Assembly: GCA_963802795.1 (NCBI GenBank)
Contig: CAWDJV010000007.1
Span: 62,001 to 126,000 of the forward strand
Direction of reading: 5' to 3'
Source of the DNA: JAIBJN01 sp963802795
GTDB lineage: Bacteria > Actinomycetota > Thermoleophilia > Gaiellales > Gaiellaceae
Length of the DNA: 64,000 bases
The notes beneath the pieces were generated by a model. The model was not told where the DNA came from. It saw nothing but the letters and a program-made list of their open reading frames with translations, and searched no databases. A program made the position numbers and the translations under genes. Position 1 is the stretch's first letter; every line of letters begins with the position of its first letter. Of this stretch, positions 22,545 to 32,751 are shown in pieces.

Positions 22545-24539
22545 CTATCCGCCCGTGTAGCGGAAGATGAAGATGCCGAAGTCGCGGTCGGAGCCCGCGA
22601 ATAGGCGCCTCCCTTGCAGGTTGCCGGCCGCGCTGTTCGCCGGCACGAAGGTCTCGACGCCCCAGAAGTTGTTCCCCTCGGCGTCGATGTAATGACCGAC
22701 CTCCTCGATGCCCGAGGCTCCGAACCTGAACACCCGCATGCCGCCCGCGTAGTACGAGCTGTAGGCGAGGTTCTGGCCGGGATCCATCGCGACCTCGTGG
22801 ATCGAGAGATCGCCGAACCCGAACGCGAACGCCGGATCGAGTGCTTCCGGGATCGCATACGAGTCGATCCGCTCGACCTTGCCGGCTCCTCGACGGAAGA
22901 GGCTCACATAGCCCCAGCCGTCGAAGATCGACGTCGCACGAACCCTCTTGACGCTGATCGCCCCGATAGCCGGCGCGTCGTCGGGCGGGTACGGCACCCC
23001 GAACTGCGGGGTGGTCCCGAAGAGCTCGTGGTAGGCCGCGTGCGTGGTGCACACGGTGACCATCGGCTTGGCCGGGTCGTAGGCACCCGAGCCGCAGAAC
23101 GGCACGCCGGTCGAGTCGTCGACCCCGAAATGCCGGTCGACCAAGACGATCGCGTCCCACCCGGCGTCGAAAGCCTTGGCAGCCTTCTCACCCGGGAAGC
23201 AGGCATCGTCGGTCAGATCGCCGTTGCCGTTGTAGTCGGCGCTCGGATCACCCGAGGGCCCGCGCTGCATGAGGAGGATCTTTTCGTCTCCCGGCAGCAG
23301 CCCGAGCTGCGCAGCCGTGTAGTCGCCCGCCTTCGGCAGCACCGTCGTATCCGCCGGGCAGCCGTAGCCCCCGAACACGACCTTGCCGCTCAGCGTCTGG
23401 TCCGGCAGCGAGGCCGGTGACAAGCCTCCGCCGACCTCGGCCCCGGGCCGCTCCTGGTCGTCGACGAAGAACTTGTCCGACCGGTAGGGATTGAAGTCCT
23501 CGTCGGCTCCGAGGAAGTAGGTGTTGTCGTGCGAGAACTCGGCCTCATGGGCATTGCCCTCAGGCGGCGAGATGCCCGGGACGAGCGGATCCTCGTCCGC
23601 GAAGTCCGTGTCTCCGATGTACCTGGCCTTCGCCGGGTTCTCGACGTCGAGCATCACGTACCCCGCGTCCCAGTAGGAGTCGAGCAGCACGTCACGGCCG
23701 TCGATGACCTTCGTCACCATGTCGTGGTTGAAGATCTCGGCCAGTCGCGGGTGCTCCGCGGTCTGGGAGATCTGCGGGAAGCTCTCCAGCAGGTCGTACT
23801 CGGCCACAGGCTTCGGAGCCCGCGGGTTGGTGATGTCGTAGATGTCGACGTCGTGGAACTCCTCGTTGTCCGTTGCGACGAGGTAGACCTTGCCGTCGTC
23901 CTTCCACATGAACACGCTGTGGTAGGTGTTGGATATCTGCGTACCGTTCATGCGGCCTTCGCCGCCATGGTCGCCCGCGCCCTGGACGAGCGTCCTCGGG
24001 TTGCGCGGGTCCGTGACGTCGTAGAGATCGAAGCCGCCGCCCGCGTTGGTGTCCGTGCACTTCTCGTTGTTGGCCGCGAGCAGGTCGCCGGTGAACGTCT
24101 TCGTGTTCACGCTGATGACGTGGGCTCCCTCCCCGTGGAAGTTCCCGGGCACGGCCGGGATGAAGTCGACCTCCCTCGGCTGCCGTGGATTGCGGATGTC
24201 GACTACGTAGACGCCGCCCTTCGTGCACGTCTCCTCGTTCCAGGAGTTCAGGTAGGCGAAGTCCTTGTAGACCGCCAGGTCGGCGATCTGGCCGGGCACG
24301 ATCGGGCCGAACTCATCCGTGGGCTCGAGCTCGCCGATCAGGTCGACGTTGGCGCTCGAGCCGGGGAGATGTCCACCCGGCATCCCGTGCTGCATGCCGG
24401 CTGACGTGCTGTCGCCCGTGCCCGCGCGCGGCATGCGATGCGGCGGGTCCGCAGGCACTCTCGCAGACGCACCGCTCGCCACGGCGAGTGCAAACACAGC
24501 GGCGGTCGCGACAAGAGCGCGAGGTAGAAGCCTTCTCAC
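22545..24539 (-). CDS. Secreted LVIVD-repeat protein with PA-like insert
   Basis: A 664-residue exported protein. The signal peptide is a short basic start, a hydrophobic run and ASGASA near residue 26. LVIVD-type repeats follow (VVDIRNPRQPREV, LYDVTDPRNPRTL, IYDITNPRAPKPV, MLDVENPAKARYI), with the same PA-like insert as its paralogue at 14834 (VVFGGYGCP through CTTHAAYHELFG) and the shared ending FGFGDLSIHEVA then EGNNFWGVETF. Cysteines are mostly conserved between the two. It lacks the RTX repeats. The GTG start has a good Shine-Dalgarno (GAGGAGG). Function unknown; extracellular location is likely. Confidence 0.85.
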   Translation of the reverse strand: MRRLLPRALVATAAVFALAVASGASARVPADPPHRMPRAGTGDSTSAGMQHGMPGGHLPGSSANVDLIGELEPTDEFGPIVPGQIADLAVYKDFAYLNSWNEETCTKGGVYVVDIRNPRQPREVDFIPAVPGNFHGEGAHVISVNTKTFTGDLLAANNEKCTDTNAGGGFDLYDVTDPRNPRTLVQGAGDHGGEGRMNGTQISNTYHSVFMWKDDGKVYLVATDNEEFHDVDIYDITNPRAPKPVAEYDLLESFPQISQTAEHPRLAEIFNHDMVTKVIDGRDVLLDSYWDAGYVMLDVENPAKARYIGDTDFADEDPLVPGISPPEGNAHEAEFSHDNTYFLGADEDFNPYRSDKFFVDDQERPGAEVGGGLSPASLPDQTLSGKVVFGGYGCPADTTVLPKAGDYTAAQLGLLPGDEKILLMQRGPSGDPSADYNGNGDLTDDACFPGEKAAKAFDAGWDAIVLVDRHFGVDDSTGVPFCGSGAYDPAKPMVTVCTTHAAYHELFGTTPQFGVPYPPDDAPAIGAISVKRVRATSIFDGWGYVSLFRRGAGKVERIDSYAIPEALDPAFAFGFGDLSIHEVAMDPGQNLAYSSYYAGGMRVFRFGASGIEEVGHYIDAEGNNFWGVETFVPANSAAGNLQGRRLFAGSDRDFGIFIFRYTGG

Positions 24540-24697
24540 GAAACTGCCCTCCTCGAGACCACTGCCCCGTTAAGCTGCGGCGGGTGGTCTCGTCGCCGCC
24601 GCAGTAGGGGCGACGCTACGACGAAGAGCCGCGCGAGTCAATACCCAACCGCGGAGACGCTCAGCTCACGGGGTTCCTCGCGTTCTCGAGCGGGCGC

Positions 24698-25230
24698 CTA
24701 GGTTGGGGCGGGAGGCTGGTCGCCGACCCTTTCCGCCCACCCTGACGGTTGATCCCAGGCCACGAGGCAGTGCGGGGAGATGAGGAGCGCGACCCGCTCG
24801 AGCAGCGCCCTGTCCTCCTGCCCGAACGCGGACGGGACGTCCGAGTCGATGTCGATCTCGCCGACGACACGGCCCTCGTAGGAGATCGGCACGACGATCT
24901 CGCTGCGGGTCGAGAGGAAGCAGGCGAGGTACCGCTCGTCCGCGTTGACGTCGTCGACGATCTCCGTCACGCCGCTCGCCGCCGCCGCGCCGCAGATCCC
25001 GTGCCCGATCGGAATCCGGACGTGCTCGGTCGCTTCCGGGCCCTCGCCACGGCCCGAGGACGAGGTCGTGGCCCTCGACGAGGTAGATGCCGACCCAGGA
25101 GTAGTGCTCGACTGCGGTCGTGAAGGACCTCGACGGTCTTCCGGAGCACCGCGTCGGCGTCGGACTCGCGGTTGACGATGCGGTCGACGGCCTCGAGGGC
25201 CCCGCGGAAGGTGTCGGCGGTCGCGCTCAT
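24698..25230 (-). pseudogene. GAF-domain protein, two frameshifts
   Basis: The gene starts at ATG 25230 (MSATADTFRGALEAVDRIV) and ends at 24698. Its reading frame changes twice: one extra base near 25112 and one near 25038. Corrected, the protein is about 177 residues, a single GAF domain with HYSWVGIYLVEG, then IPIGHGICGAAA and VPISYEGRVVGEIDIDSD, as in small free-methionine-sulfoxide-reductase-like or signalling GAF proteins. The start overlaps the thioesterase stop by four bases, so they form an operon. Either a pseudogene or assembly errors; the second is favoured because several essential genes nearby are broken in the same way. Confidence 0.75.
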
Positions 25231-25700
25231 TCGACCGGTACCGCCAGCTCGACGTCCGACCCTTCGAAGGCGGCGACCGGTTCTCGATACGCCTCCGAGA
25301 TCGCCGTCGGCCGCCGCTCGGGAACGGCCACGAGGACGAGCGTCTGCTCGGCCGTGCACATGAGCAGATCGTCCTCGACTCGGTAGGCGGAGTACTCGTA
25401 GGTGACGCTCGTGCGGCCGATCCGCTTCACGCGGACGAACACCTCGAGGAGCTCGTCGAAGTGAGCCGGCGCCTCGTAGAGCACGCTCGCGGCCCGCATG
25501 ACGAAGTCCTTGCCGACCGCCTCACGGCGGAGCAGGCCGAGGTGCCGTTCGTACTCGACCCGGGCGAGGTCGAAGTAGGGGAGATAGCGCCCGTAGTAGA
25601 CGATCCCCTGGGCGTCCGTGTCCGAGAAGCCCACACGCGCAAAAGCCGAGAACTTGAACGGCGGATTGCGGTCGGTCGGCTGCCCCAGCTGCATCGTCAC
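25227..25700 (-). CDS. Acyl-CoA thioesterase, 4-hydroxybenzoyl-CoA thioesterase (hotdog) family
   Basis: About 157 residues with the YbgC/FadM-type signature FSDTDAQGIVYYGRYLPYFD, in which the Asp in the D-x-x-G pattern is the catalytic residue, followed by the long hotdog helix and RIGRTSVTYEYSAYR strand. It should hydrolyse acyl-CoA thioesters in the cytoplasm; chain length cannot be read. The start is uncertain: GTG 25700 is seven bases after a TAGGAT box on the minus strand, and ATG 25694 is also possible. The gene couples to the GAF gene by a four-base overlap and diverges from the carboxypeptidase gene. Confidence 0.88.
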   Translation of the reverse strand: MTMQLGQPTDRNPPFKFSAFARVGFSDTDAQGIVYYGRYLPYFDLARVEYERHLGLLRREAVGKDFVMRAASVLYEAPAHFDELLEVFVRVKRIGRTSVTYEYSAYRVEDDLLMCTAEQTLVLVAVPERRPTAISEAYREPVAAFEGSDVELAVPVE

Positions 25701-25798
25701 CGGCCGCATCCTAGCCAGCGGTCCCGGTTGCGGAAGGCACGAGCCTGTGGCACCCTTCCCGGGCTCGATCCCGGGAGAAACAACCGAAGAGGGGAACA

Positions 25799-28700
25799 AT
25801 GAAACGCTTGCTGGTACTGGGCTGCGCGTTCGTCCTGGCGCTTGCCCTGAGCGGCCAGGCCGGCGCGGCCGGCGTGAAACTCAACCTTTATCGGGCGACG
25901 GTGTCGCAGGACGTCTACCGCGATCTCCTCGCCAAGGGGACGGACATCAGCGCGGCGAAGGACGCCGCCGAGGGCGTCCGGCTCGAGCTTGTGCTCACTC
26001 AGTCGCAGGTGAACGCGCTGAAGCAACAGGGCGTCGGCGTGTCCCTGCTTCGCAACTCGAAGGGCCAGACGGCCCTTCAGGCCGCCGCCGCCCAGCTCTC
26101 GAGCGGCTTCAACGTCTGGCGAGACTACGACGGAGCGGACGGCATCCGCGCCTATCTGTACGACGTCGCCCGGCGGAACCCGCAGCTTGCGAAGCTCGAA
26201 GTCATCGGGACGACCGGCAAGGGGCGCGAGATCATCGCCCTCAAGCTGACGCAGGGCGCCCGCGAGGTCCCCGACGGGACGCGGCCTGCGGCGCTCTACA
26301 GCTCGACGCAGCACGCGCGCGAGTGGATCTCGACCGAGGTCAACCGCCGGCTGCTTGCGTACTTCGTCGAGCAGTGGCGGGCGAACAACAAGACGATCAA
26401 GAAACTGCTCCAGAACAACGAGTACTGGTTCGTGCTCGTCGCGAACCCTGACGGCTACCAGTACACGTTCCAGAGCCCCGGCACGAGGCTGTGGCGGAAG
26501 AACCTGCGCGACAACAACGCGAACGGCACGACGGAGGTCGGCGACGGTGTCGACCCGAACCGGAACTACCCGGAGCACTTCAAGTACGACGAGGAGGGCT
26601 CGTCGAGCGTCCCGTCGAGCGACACGTATCGCGGGACGGGCGCGACTTCCGAGCCCGAGACGCAGGCGATCGTCGGCCTGTACAACCGCGTCGACTTCGC
26701 CTTCCACGTCAACTACCACTCGAACGGCCAGTGGCTCCTCTACCCCGAGGGATGGCAGATCGGAGCACCGACTGCCGACGACCCGATCTACTTCGCTCTC
26801 TCGGGGAACCTCGACCGCCCGGCGATCGAGGACTTCCAGCCGGGTCTTTCGTCCGACGTCCTCTACGTCACGAACGGCGAGACGACCGACTTCGCCCATG
26901 TGCGGCGAGGGACGCTGGCATGGACGCCCGAGCTCTCCGAAGGGTGCCCGGGATGCAATTTCGTGTTCCCGGACGACGAGGCGCTCGTGCAGGAGGAGTT
27001 CGTGCGGAACCGCCCCTTCGCGCTCGACGTCGCGAAGTCGGCGGCCGATCCCGACGACCCGGTCTCGCACCTGGGTAACACGACGAAGCCCTTCTACCTG
27101 AAGAGCGACGACACGTACAAGGCTGGCCTGCCGCTCGCCAACTTCACGTTCGACGTCTCCTACGGCGACCCGCAGGAGGTGCGCGTGCTGGCCAAGCGGG
27201 CGCTCGGTGCAGTCACACTCAAGTACCAGATCAACGGCGGCGCCGTGCAGTCGAAGACGACCGCAGAGTGGAACGGCGGCGAGCGCTACGGCGCCCAGAC
27301 CGACGTCTACTACCACATCATGAGCGGGACCGTCACAGGAACGAGCCCGGGCAACACCGTCAAGGTGTGGTTCGAGGGCGGCGGCCAGACGAGCGAATCG
27401 TTCACGTACACGGCGGCTGTCGAGTCGTCCAACGACGTGCTCATCCTCTCTGCCGAGGACTACACGGGCGCTTCCCCCGTGCAGACTCCGGGGCCGCACT
27501 ACCTCTCCTACTACGCCGACGCGCTCGCGGCCAACGGAGTCGGCTTCGACGTCTACGACGTGGACGCCCGCGGTCGCAAGGCTCCTACCGCCCTCGGCGT
27601 GCTCTCAGCCACTACGACGCCGTCGTCTGGTACACGGGCAACGACATCGTCACCCGCGAGCCAGGCTGGGCCGGCGGGAACGTCTCGCGCCTCGCCATGG
27701 ACGAGATCCTGAACGTCCGCGAGTACCTGAACGAAGGCGGTAAGGTCCTCTGGGCGGGCAAGCAGGCAGGCGGCATCCAATACTCAAGCCAGAATCAGCG
27801 CTACGACCCGACCGCCGCCAACGCGCAGTGCTCGGCACTTCCGGCGGGCACGGATCCTCGGCGCTGCCTGATCCTGCGCGGCTCGGGCGACCTCCAGAAC
27901 GACGTCCTCGAGTACTGGTTCGGCGGGTTCTTCACCAACAACGGCGCCGGTCTCGGCGAGGACAACATCTTCGACGTCCTCGGCGTCGACACACCGTTCG
28001 ACTCGCTGACGCTCGTGTTCAACGGGGCGGACAGCGCTCAGAACGGCGACAACGCGAACTCGTTCATCGCGACGAGCGGCATCTTGCCCACGGCGACGTT
28101 CCCGCAGTTCGACAGCTGGGTGTCGGCGAAGTACGACCGGCCCGGCGGGCCCTTCGACCCGCACACGGGCACTCGGTATGCGTACTCGCAGATCGCCGAT
28201 GTGTCGTACAAGCGCATCACGCGGACGATCAATGTTCCCGCCGGCGGGGCGAGTCTCTCGTTCTGGACGTCCTACAACACCGAGGCGACGTGGGACCACG
28301 TCTTCGTGGAAGCACGTCATCCCGGTCAGGACGACTGGACGACGTTGCCGGACCTGAACGGGCATACGACCACGGACACCGGCAGCCCCTGTCCGCGCAG
28401 CACCTCCGGCGGATGGCGAACGCTCCATCCGCACCTCGACCACTACGAGACCCAGGTGGGCGACACGGGCTGCACGCCGACCGGCACGACCGGGGTTTGG
28501 AATGCCGCCTCGGGCGACTCGGGCGGCTGGCAGCAGTGGCAGGTCGACCTCGGGCCTTACGCCGGCGGCCAGGTCGAGATCTCGATCGCCTACGCGAGCG
28601 ACTGGGCCACCCAAGGGCTCGGCGTCTTCGTCGACGACATCGTGGTCTCGACGGGCGAGGGCTCGACCTCATTCGAGGGCGCGGATACGGGTGGTTGGCA

Positions 28701-28896
28701 GATCACCGGTCCTCCGCCCGGTAGCGCGCCGAACGTGAACAACTTCGTGTTCACGGACGCGGCCGGCTTCCCGGAGGGCGCCACGATCACGACCGAGGAC
28801 ACGCTGCTCCTCGGCTTCGGGCTCGAGGCCGTCACCGGTGCCGACACGCGCGCGGACGTCATGGGCCGCGCGATGGACTACCTGCTCGACGACTAG
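25799..28896 (+). CDS. Secreted zinc carboxypeptidase (M14), multidomain, frameshifted
   Basis: About 1,030 residues when one frameshift near 27602-27606 (a CTCTC repeat; two extra bases or one missing) is corrected. A signal peptide (1-24) is followed by a propeptide-like region and an M14 carboxypeptidase domain with zinc ligands His172 and Glu175 (QHAREW), His307 (NYHSNG), substrate-binding Arg and Asn in DPNRNYP, and general base Glu378 (TPELSEG). After the break come a DUF/Ig-like region, a glutamine-amidotransferase-like segment (HYDAVVWYTGND) and a C-terminal immune-inhibitor-A-like beta domain with GGWQ repeats. It probably digests peptides outside the cell. RBS GAAGAGGGG precedes the ATG. 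Confidence 0.88.
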
Positions 28897-28917
28897 ACAG
28901 CGAACCGACCGACGCCG

Positions 28918-28947
28918 CGAGGGGCGGGGCTTCGGCCCCGCCCCTCG
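28918..28947. terminator. Terminator hairpin between convergent genes
   Basis: CGAGGGGCGGGGC (28918-28930) pairs with GCCCCGCCCCTCG (28935-28947) around a TTCG tetraloop. It separates the carboxypeptidase gene from the phosphohexomutase gene. Confidence 0.8.
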
Positions 28948-28961
28948 GCGTCTCTGACCCT

Positions 28962-30310
28962 CTACGAGGAGATGACGGCGAGCGCTTCGTCCCGCCGGCG
29001 CGCCATCTGGTCGGGGTCGAGGGCCTCGAGGTTGAGGCGGACGAGCGGCTCCGTGTTCGACGGCCGCACATTCATGTGCCAGTCCTCGGCGGTGATGGAG
29101 ATGCCGTCGAGGTGGGAGACCTCTCCCTGGCCGGCGAAATGCTCCTTCAGCTTCTGGAGCGTGAGCGCCACATCGCCCACTTCGAATTGATCTCCCCGGT
29201 GATGAAGTAGCGCTCGCGGTAGGGCCGGAGGAGCTCGGAGAGCTTCTCGCCGCGCTTCGAGACGAGCTCGAGCATGAGCAGCGCCGGAATCGTCCCCGAG
29301 TCGGCCTTGTAGAAGTCCCGGAAGTAGTAGTGGCCGGAGACCTCGCCGGCGAAGACGGCGTCCACCTCGCGCATCCGGTGCTTGATGAATGCGTGCCCGA
29401 CGCGGTTCTCGAGGGCGGTTCCGCCCAGGCGCTCGACCGTGTCGCGCACTGCCCAGCTCGCCCGCACGTCGTAGATCATCGTCGCCCCGGGCTCCTTCTC
29501 CAGCATGGAGGCGGCGAGGAGCGCGGTCACGAAGTCGCCGGGAACGAACTCGCCGGTGTCGTCGACGAAGAAGCACCGGTCGGCGTCCCCGTCGAAGGCG
29601 ATGCCGAGGTCGGCGCCCTCCTCTTTCACCTTCCCGACGATGAAGGCGCGATTCTCCTCGAGGAGCGGATTTGGTTGGTGGTTCGGGAACGTTCCGTCGG
29701 GCTCGAAGAAGCAGCGGACGGCCTCCACCGGCAGCCGCTCGAGAATCGGCGGGAGCATCGCGCCCGCCATGCCGTTCGCGGCGTCGACGACGACGCGCAG
29801 CGGCTGCACCGCCGCCGGGTCCACGAAGGACATGACCTTGTCGACGAAGGCCGGATAGACGTCTTCCTCCTGGACACGTCCAGGTGCCTGGCTCCCGGCC
29901 ACGTCCGTCGTGGACATGGCGCGGTCGCGGACCTCCTGGAGGCCGGAGTCGCCGCCGACCGGGAGCGCTCCGCGGCGGACGATCTTCATCCCCGTGTAGT
30001 CCTTCGGGTTGTGCGAGGCGGTGACGGCCGCGCCCCCGTCGAGGCCGAGCTCCCCGACGGCGAAGTAGAGCATCTCGGTCCCGACCATCCCGAGGTCGAC
30101 GACGTCTGCGCCCGCCCCCGCCGCGCCGCGCGTGAACGCCTCCGCCATCGAAGGAGACGAGAGGCGCATGTCGCGGCCCACGGCGATGCGCCTGGGCTCG
30201 AACTGTTCGACGTATGCGCGCCCGATGGCCTCTGCTCCGGCCTCGTCGAGCTCGGCGGGGTAGATCCCCCGAACGTCGTACGCCTTGAAGACCTTCGGGT
30301 CTAGCGCCAT
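28962..30310 (-). CDS. Phosphomannomutase/phosphoglucomutase, frameshifted
   Basis: About 449 residues after correcting one missing base near 29185 (between EINS and EVGDVALT). It is an alpha-D-phosphohexomutase with four domains: N-terminal FKAYDVRGIYP, the phosphoserine loop VTASHNPKDY, the metal-binding DGDADRC, the sugar-binding loop GEVSGHYYFRD, and the phosphate-binding RPSNTEP near the C-terminus. It interconverts hexose 1- and 6-phosphates for cell-wall and glycan precursors. A 33-base palindromic element (29873-29905) is inserted in frame in a surface loop after the first domain. The ATG overlaps the HIT gene stop by ten bases. Confidence 0.93.
29873..29905. repeat. 33-base palindromic element, in frame inside the phosphohexomutase gene
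   Basis: Two 16-base arms flank a single T (29889); 11 of 16 positions are complementary. On the coding strand it reads as DVAGSQAPGRV, with the same reading phase as the copy in carB (47882-47914); 25 of 33 bases agree between those copies, including an 18-base run over the right arm with one difference. Confidence 0.65.
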
Positions 30311-30777
30311 GCCTCGGCGAGTTTACGCCGAGTCGCCTCGAGAGCCTCGGGCATCACCTTCACGTCGGCGAGCACGGGCATGAAGTTCGTGTCGCCCGCC
30401 CAGCGGGGGACGACGTGCAGGTGGACGTGGTCGACGACTCCGGCGCCGGCGACGCGTCCGAGGTTCCAGCCGAGGTTGAAGCCCTGCGGCGCCATGACAT
30501 CCGCCAGGACGCCGATGCCCATCGCTGCGAGCCGGTGCACCTCGAGCGCCTCTTCCGCCTCGAGCTCGCCGAACTCGCCCTCGTGACGGTAGGGAGCCAC
30601 CATCAGGTGCCCGGACGCGTAGGGATACCGGTTGACGAGCACGAAAGCCTGCTCGCCGCGATGGACGACGAGCCCCTCCTCGTCGTCGAGCCCGGCCGCC
30701 CGGCAGAAGAGGCACCCCTCCTGCTGGTCGGCGCTCTGGATGTACTCCAGGCGCCAGGGAGCCCAGAGCTGCCTCAA
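30301..30777 (-). CDS. HIT family hydrolase/phosphorylase
   Basis: A 158-residue histidine-triad protein. The defining motif HVHLHVVPRW lies near residues 117-126, and the first cysteines (GCLFCRA) and later His could bind zinc, as in the Ap4A phosphorylase-like subgroup of actinobacteria that begins MRQLWAPWRLEYI. It hydrolyses or phosphorolyses dinucleoside polyphosphates or other nucleotide conjugates. ATG at 30777 is the family start. It overlaps the CorA gene by four bases and the phosphohexomutase by ten, so the four genes from the CorA pair down to the mutase form one minus-strand operon. Confidence 0.94.
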   Translation of the reverse strand: MRQLWAPWRLEYIQSADQQEGCLFCRAAGLDDEEGLVVHRGEQAFVLVNRYPYASGHLMVAPYRHEGEFGELEAEEALEVHRLAAMGIGVLADVMAPQGFNLGWNLGRVAGAGVVDHVHLHVVPRWAGDTNFMPVLADVKVMPEALEATRRKLAEAWR

Positions 30778-31736
30778 AACCAGCCCCGCACCTTGAAGAG
30801 CGCGAGCAGGACGCAGAGCGCCACGAGCTCGAGCCCGACGCCGAGGATGACGAACGCCTGCCAGGTCCCGACGTTATCGACCATCCAGTCGAAGTTCTGG
30901 CCGAAGAACCCGGTGACGAACGTGAGCGGGAGGAAGATGGTCGCGATCATCGCGAGCTGCTTCATCGTCACGTTGAGGCGGTTCGAGGCCGTCGACATGT
31001 ACGCGTCGATGGCGGCGTTCATCAGCTCGCGGTCGCCGTCGATCGCCTCGTTCAGGCGGACGAGGTGGTCGTAGACGTCCCGGAAGTAGCGCTCCGCGTC
31101 GGCGGTCATGCCCGGCAGCTCCGCGGTGCCCCCCGCGATTCGGCCGATCAGGTCACGCTGCGGGGCGACCACCCTCCGGAGCCTCACGAGCCGCCGCTTC
31201 ATCCGGAAGATGTCCTCGAGATGGTGCCGCTTCGGGTCGGTGAACATGTCCTCCTCGATCAGGTCGAGGCGATCGCCGAGCTGCTCGAGCACGGGAAAGA
31301 AGCCGTCGACGAGCGCGTCGATGATCTCGTGGAGGAGGCGGGCTCCCTGCGGGATGCGCCCGTCGTCGCGCTCGTAGCGCCGGCGGAGCTCCTCGAGCGC
31401 CGGCGCCTCGTCCCGGTGCACGGTCACGAGGAAGCGCCTCGAGACGAAGCAGTGAACCTCCACGAGACCGTCCTCGTCGGGGGACCAGCCGTAGACGACG
31501 AGGAAGACGAAGTCGTCGAAGTCCTCGAGCTTCGGCCGCTGCCCGAAGTGCTCCGAGTCCTCGACCGCGAGGTGGTGGAAGCGGAAGACGTCCCTGAGGA
31601 TTCCGAGCTCCTGCCCCGTCGGCCGGAACAGGTCGAGCCAGAAGAACTCTCCGGCGCGGATCCGCTCGGCGACGACATCGCCCGACGCGGCCGTCTCCGA
31701 GGGGACTCCGGCCGGAGCGACGAGGTGCGCGCTCAC
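30774..31736 (-). CDS. CorA-family divalent cation transporter (GQN variant)
   Basis: A 320-residue membrane protein of the CorA superfamily. The cytoplasmic part is a funnel with long helices (RMKRRLVRLRRVVAPQRD), and two C-terminal transmembrane helices end in a charged VRGWF tail. The pore motif between helix 1 and the loop is TGFFGQNF, i.e. GQN in place of the usual GMN, so ion selectivity may differ from a magnesium channel. The GTG at 31736 (after the upstream stop) is taken as start; the longer frame upstream reads as low-complexity Ser/Arg. The neighbouring gene is a second CorA-like protein with a standard GMN. Confidence 0.9.
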   Translation of the reverse strand: MSAHLVAPAGVPSETAASGDVVAERIRAGEFFWLDLFRPTGQELGILRDVFRFHHLAVEDSEHFGQRPKLEDFDDFVFLVVYGWSPDEDGLVEVHCFVSRRFLVTVHRDEAPALEELRRRYERDDGRIPQGARLLHEIIDALVDGFFPVLEQLGDRLDLIEEDMFTDPKRHHLEDIFRMKRRLVRLRRVVAPQRDLIGRIAGGTAELPGMTADAERYFRDVYDHLVRLNEAIDGDRELMNAAIDAYMSTASNRLNVTMKQLAMIATIFLPLTFVTGFFGQNFDWMVDNVGTWQAFVILGVGLELVALCVLLALFKVRGWF

Positions 31737-31758
31737 GTCGCTGAGCCGGGCCGCTCGC

Positions 31759-32751
31759 TCACAGCCAGCGCCGCCCGCGGAAGAGCGCGAGCAGGCCGAC
31801 GCCGAGCGCGACCAGGACGCCGACGATGATCCAGAAGGGAGCGATCTCCCCCTCGCCCGGGACACGGACGTTCATGCCGAAGATGCTGGCGATGAGGGTC
31901 AGCGGCAGGAGGATCACCGTCACGACGGTGAGCAGCTGGAGCCGGTACTGCTGCTTGTGGGAGATGACCGCCTCGTTGGTCGACTCGAGGCCGTCGATGA
32001 CCTCTTTGTAGTTGTCGAGCAGGTCCCAGACCCGCTCGGCTGCGTCGACGATGTCGTCGAAGTAGATCTCGAGGTCCTCGGGAAGGAACCGCTGCGTCGA
32101 CCGCTCGAGCATGCGCAGCGTCGAGCGCTCCGGCTTGATGATCTTGCGGTACGCGATGATCTCCTGCTTCGCGGTGGAGATGTCGCGCACGATGTCCTCG
32201 GAGCGCTCCTCGAAGATGGCCGGCTCGATCGCGTCGAGCTTCGCTCCGATCTTGTCCAGGATCGGGAAGCAGTAGTCGAAGAGGTCGTCGAGCACGTGGT
32301 AGAGCAGGTAGCCCGACCCGTTCGAGAAGAGGTCGCGGCGTCGCTCGGCATCGTCCTCGCAGCGCCGGAAGAGGTAGGTGACCGGGAGGAGCTCGACGTT
32401 CGGCAGCGTGATCAGGAAGTCGGGGCCGATGAAGAGGTCGAGCTCCGCGGCGTTGAGGCGCCGGACGGTCTTGTCGTAGAAGGGGAAGTGGAGGACGACG
32501 AAGAGGTACCCGGGGTACCCGTCGATCTTCGGCCGCTGCCGCTTCGAGAGGACGTCCTCCATGTCGAGCTCGTGGAAGCCGAAGCGGTCGGCCAGATACG
32601 CGACCTCGAGGAGGCCGGGCCGGTCCGCGTGAACCCAGGTCAGGCCGTCAGCGGAGAGCTCGGAGACGCGGGGCTCGGTCCGCTCGACGACGTCGCCCGC
32701 CGTGTCGGGGGCGCGTCCTCGCCGGAGGCGTGGGAGCGTTGGCCGTGCCAT
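31759..32751 (-). CDS. CorA-family divalent cation transporter (GMN)
   Basis: A 330-residue CorA-like magnesium/cobalt transporter. The N-terminal alpha-beta domain and long stalk helices are followed by two transmembrane helices: the first ends at SIFGMNV (the GMN selectivity motif), the second is FWIIVGVLVALGVGLLALF, and the C-terminus is RGRRWL. It forms a pentamer in the membrane. Upstream on the minus strand TAGAAT (32802-32797) is a candidate -10 box. The second CorA-like gene follows 23 bases downstream, a tandem pair that may reflect two ions or a heteromeric channel. Confidence 0.92.
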   Translation of the reverse strand: MARPTLPRLRRGRAPDTAGDVVERTEPRVSELSADGLTWVHADRPGLLEVAYLADRFGFHELDMEDVLSKRQRPKIDGYPGYLFVVLHFPFYDKTVRRLNAAELDLFIGPDFLITLPNVELLPVTYLFRRCEDDAERRRDLFSNGSGYLLYHVLDDLFDYCFPILDKIGAKLDAIEPAIFEERSEDIVRDISTAKQEIIAYRKIIKPERSTLRMLERSTQRFLPEDLEIYFDDIVDAAERVWDLLDNYKEVIDGLESTNEAVISHKQQYRLQLLTVVTVILLPLTLIASIFGMNVRVPGEGEIAPFWIIVGVLVALGVGLLALFRGRRWL

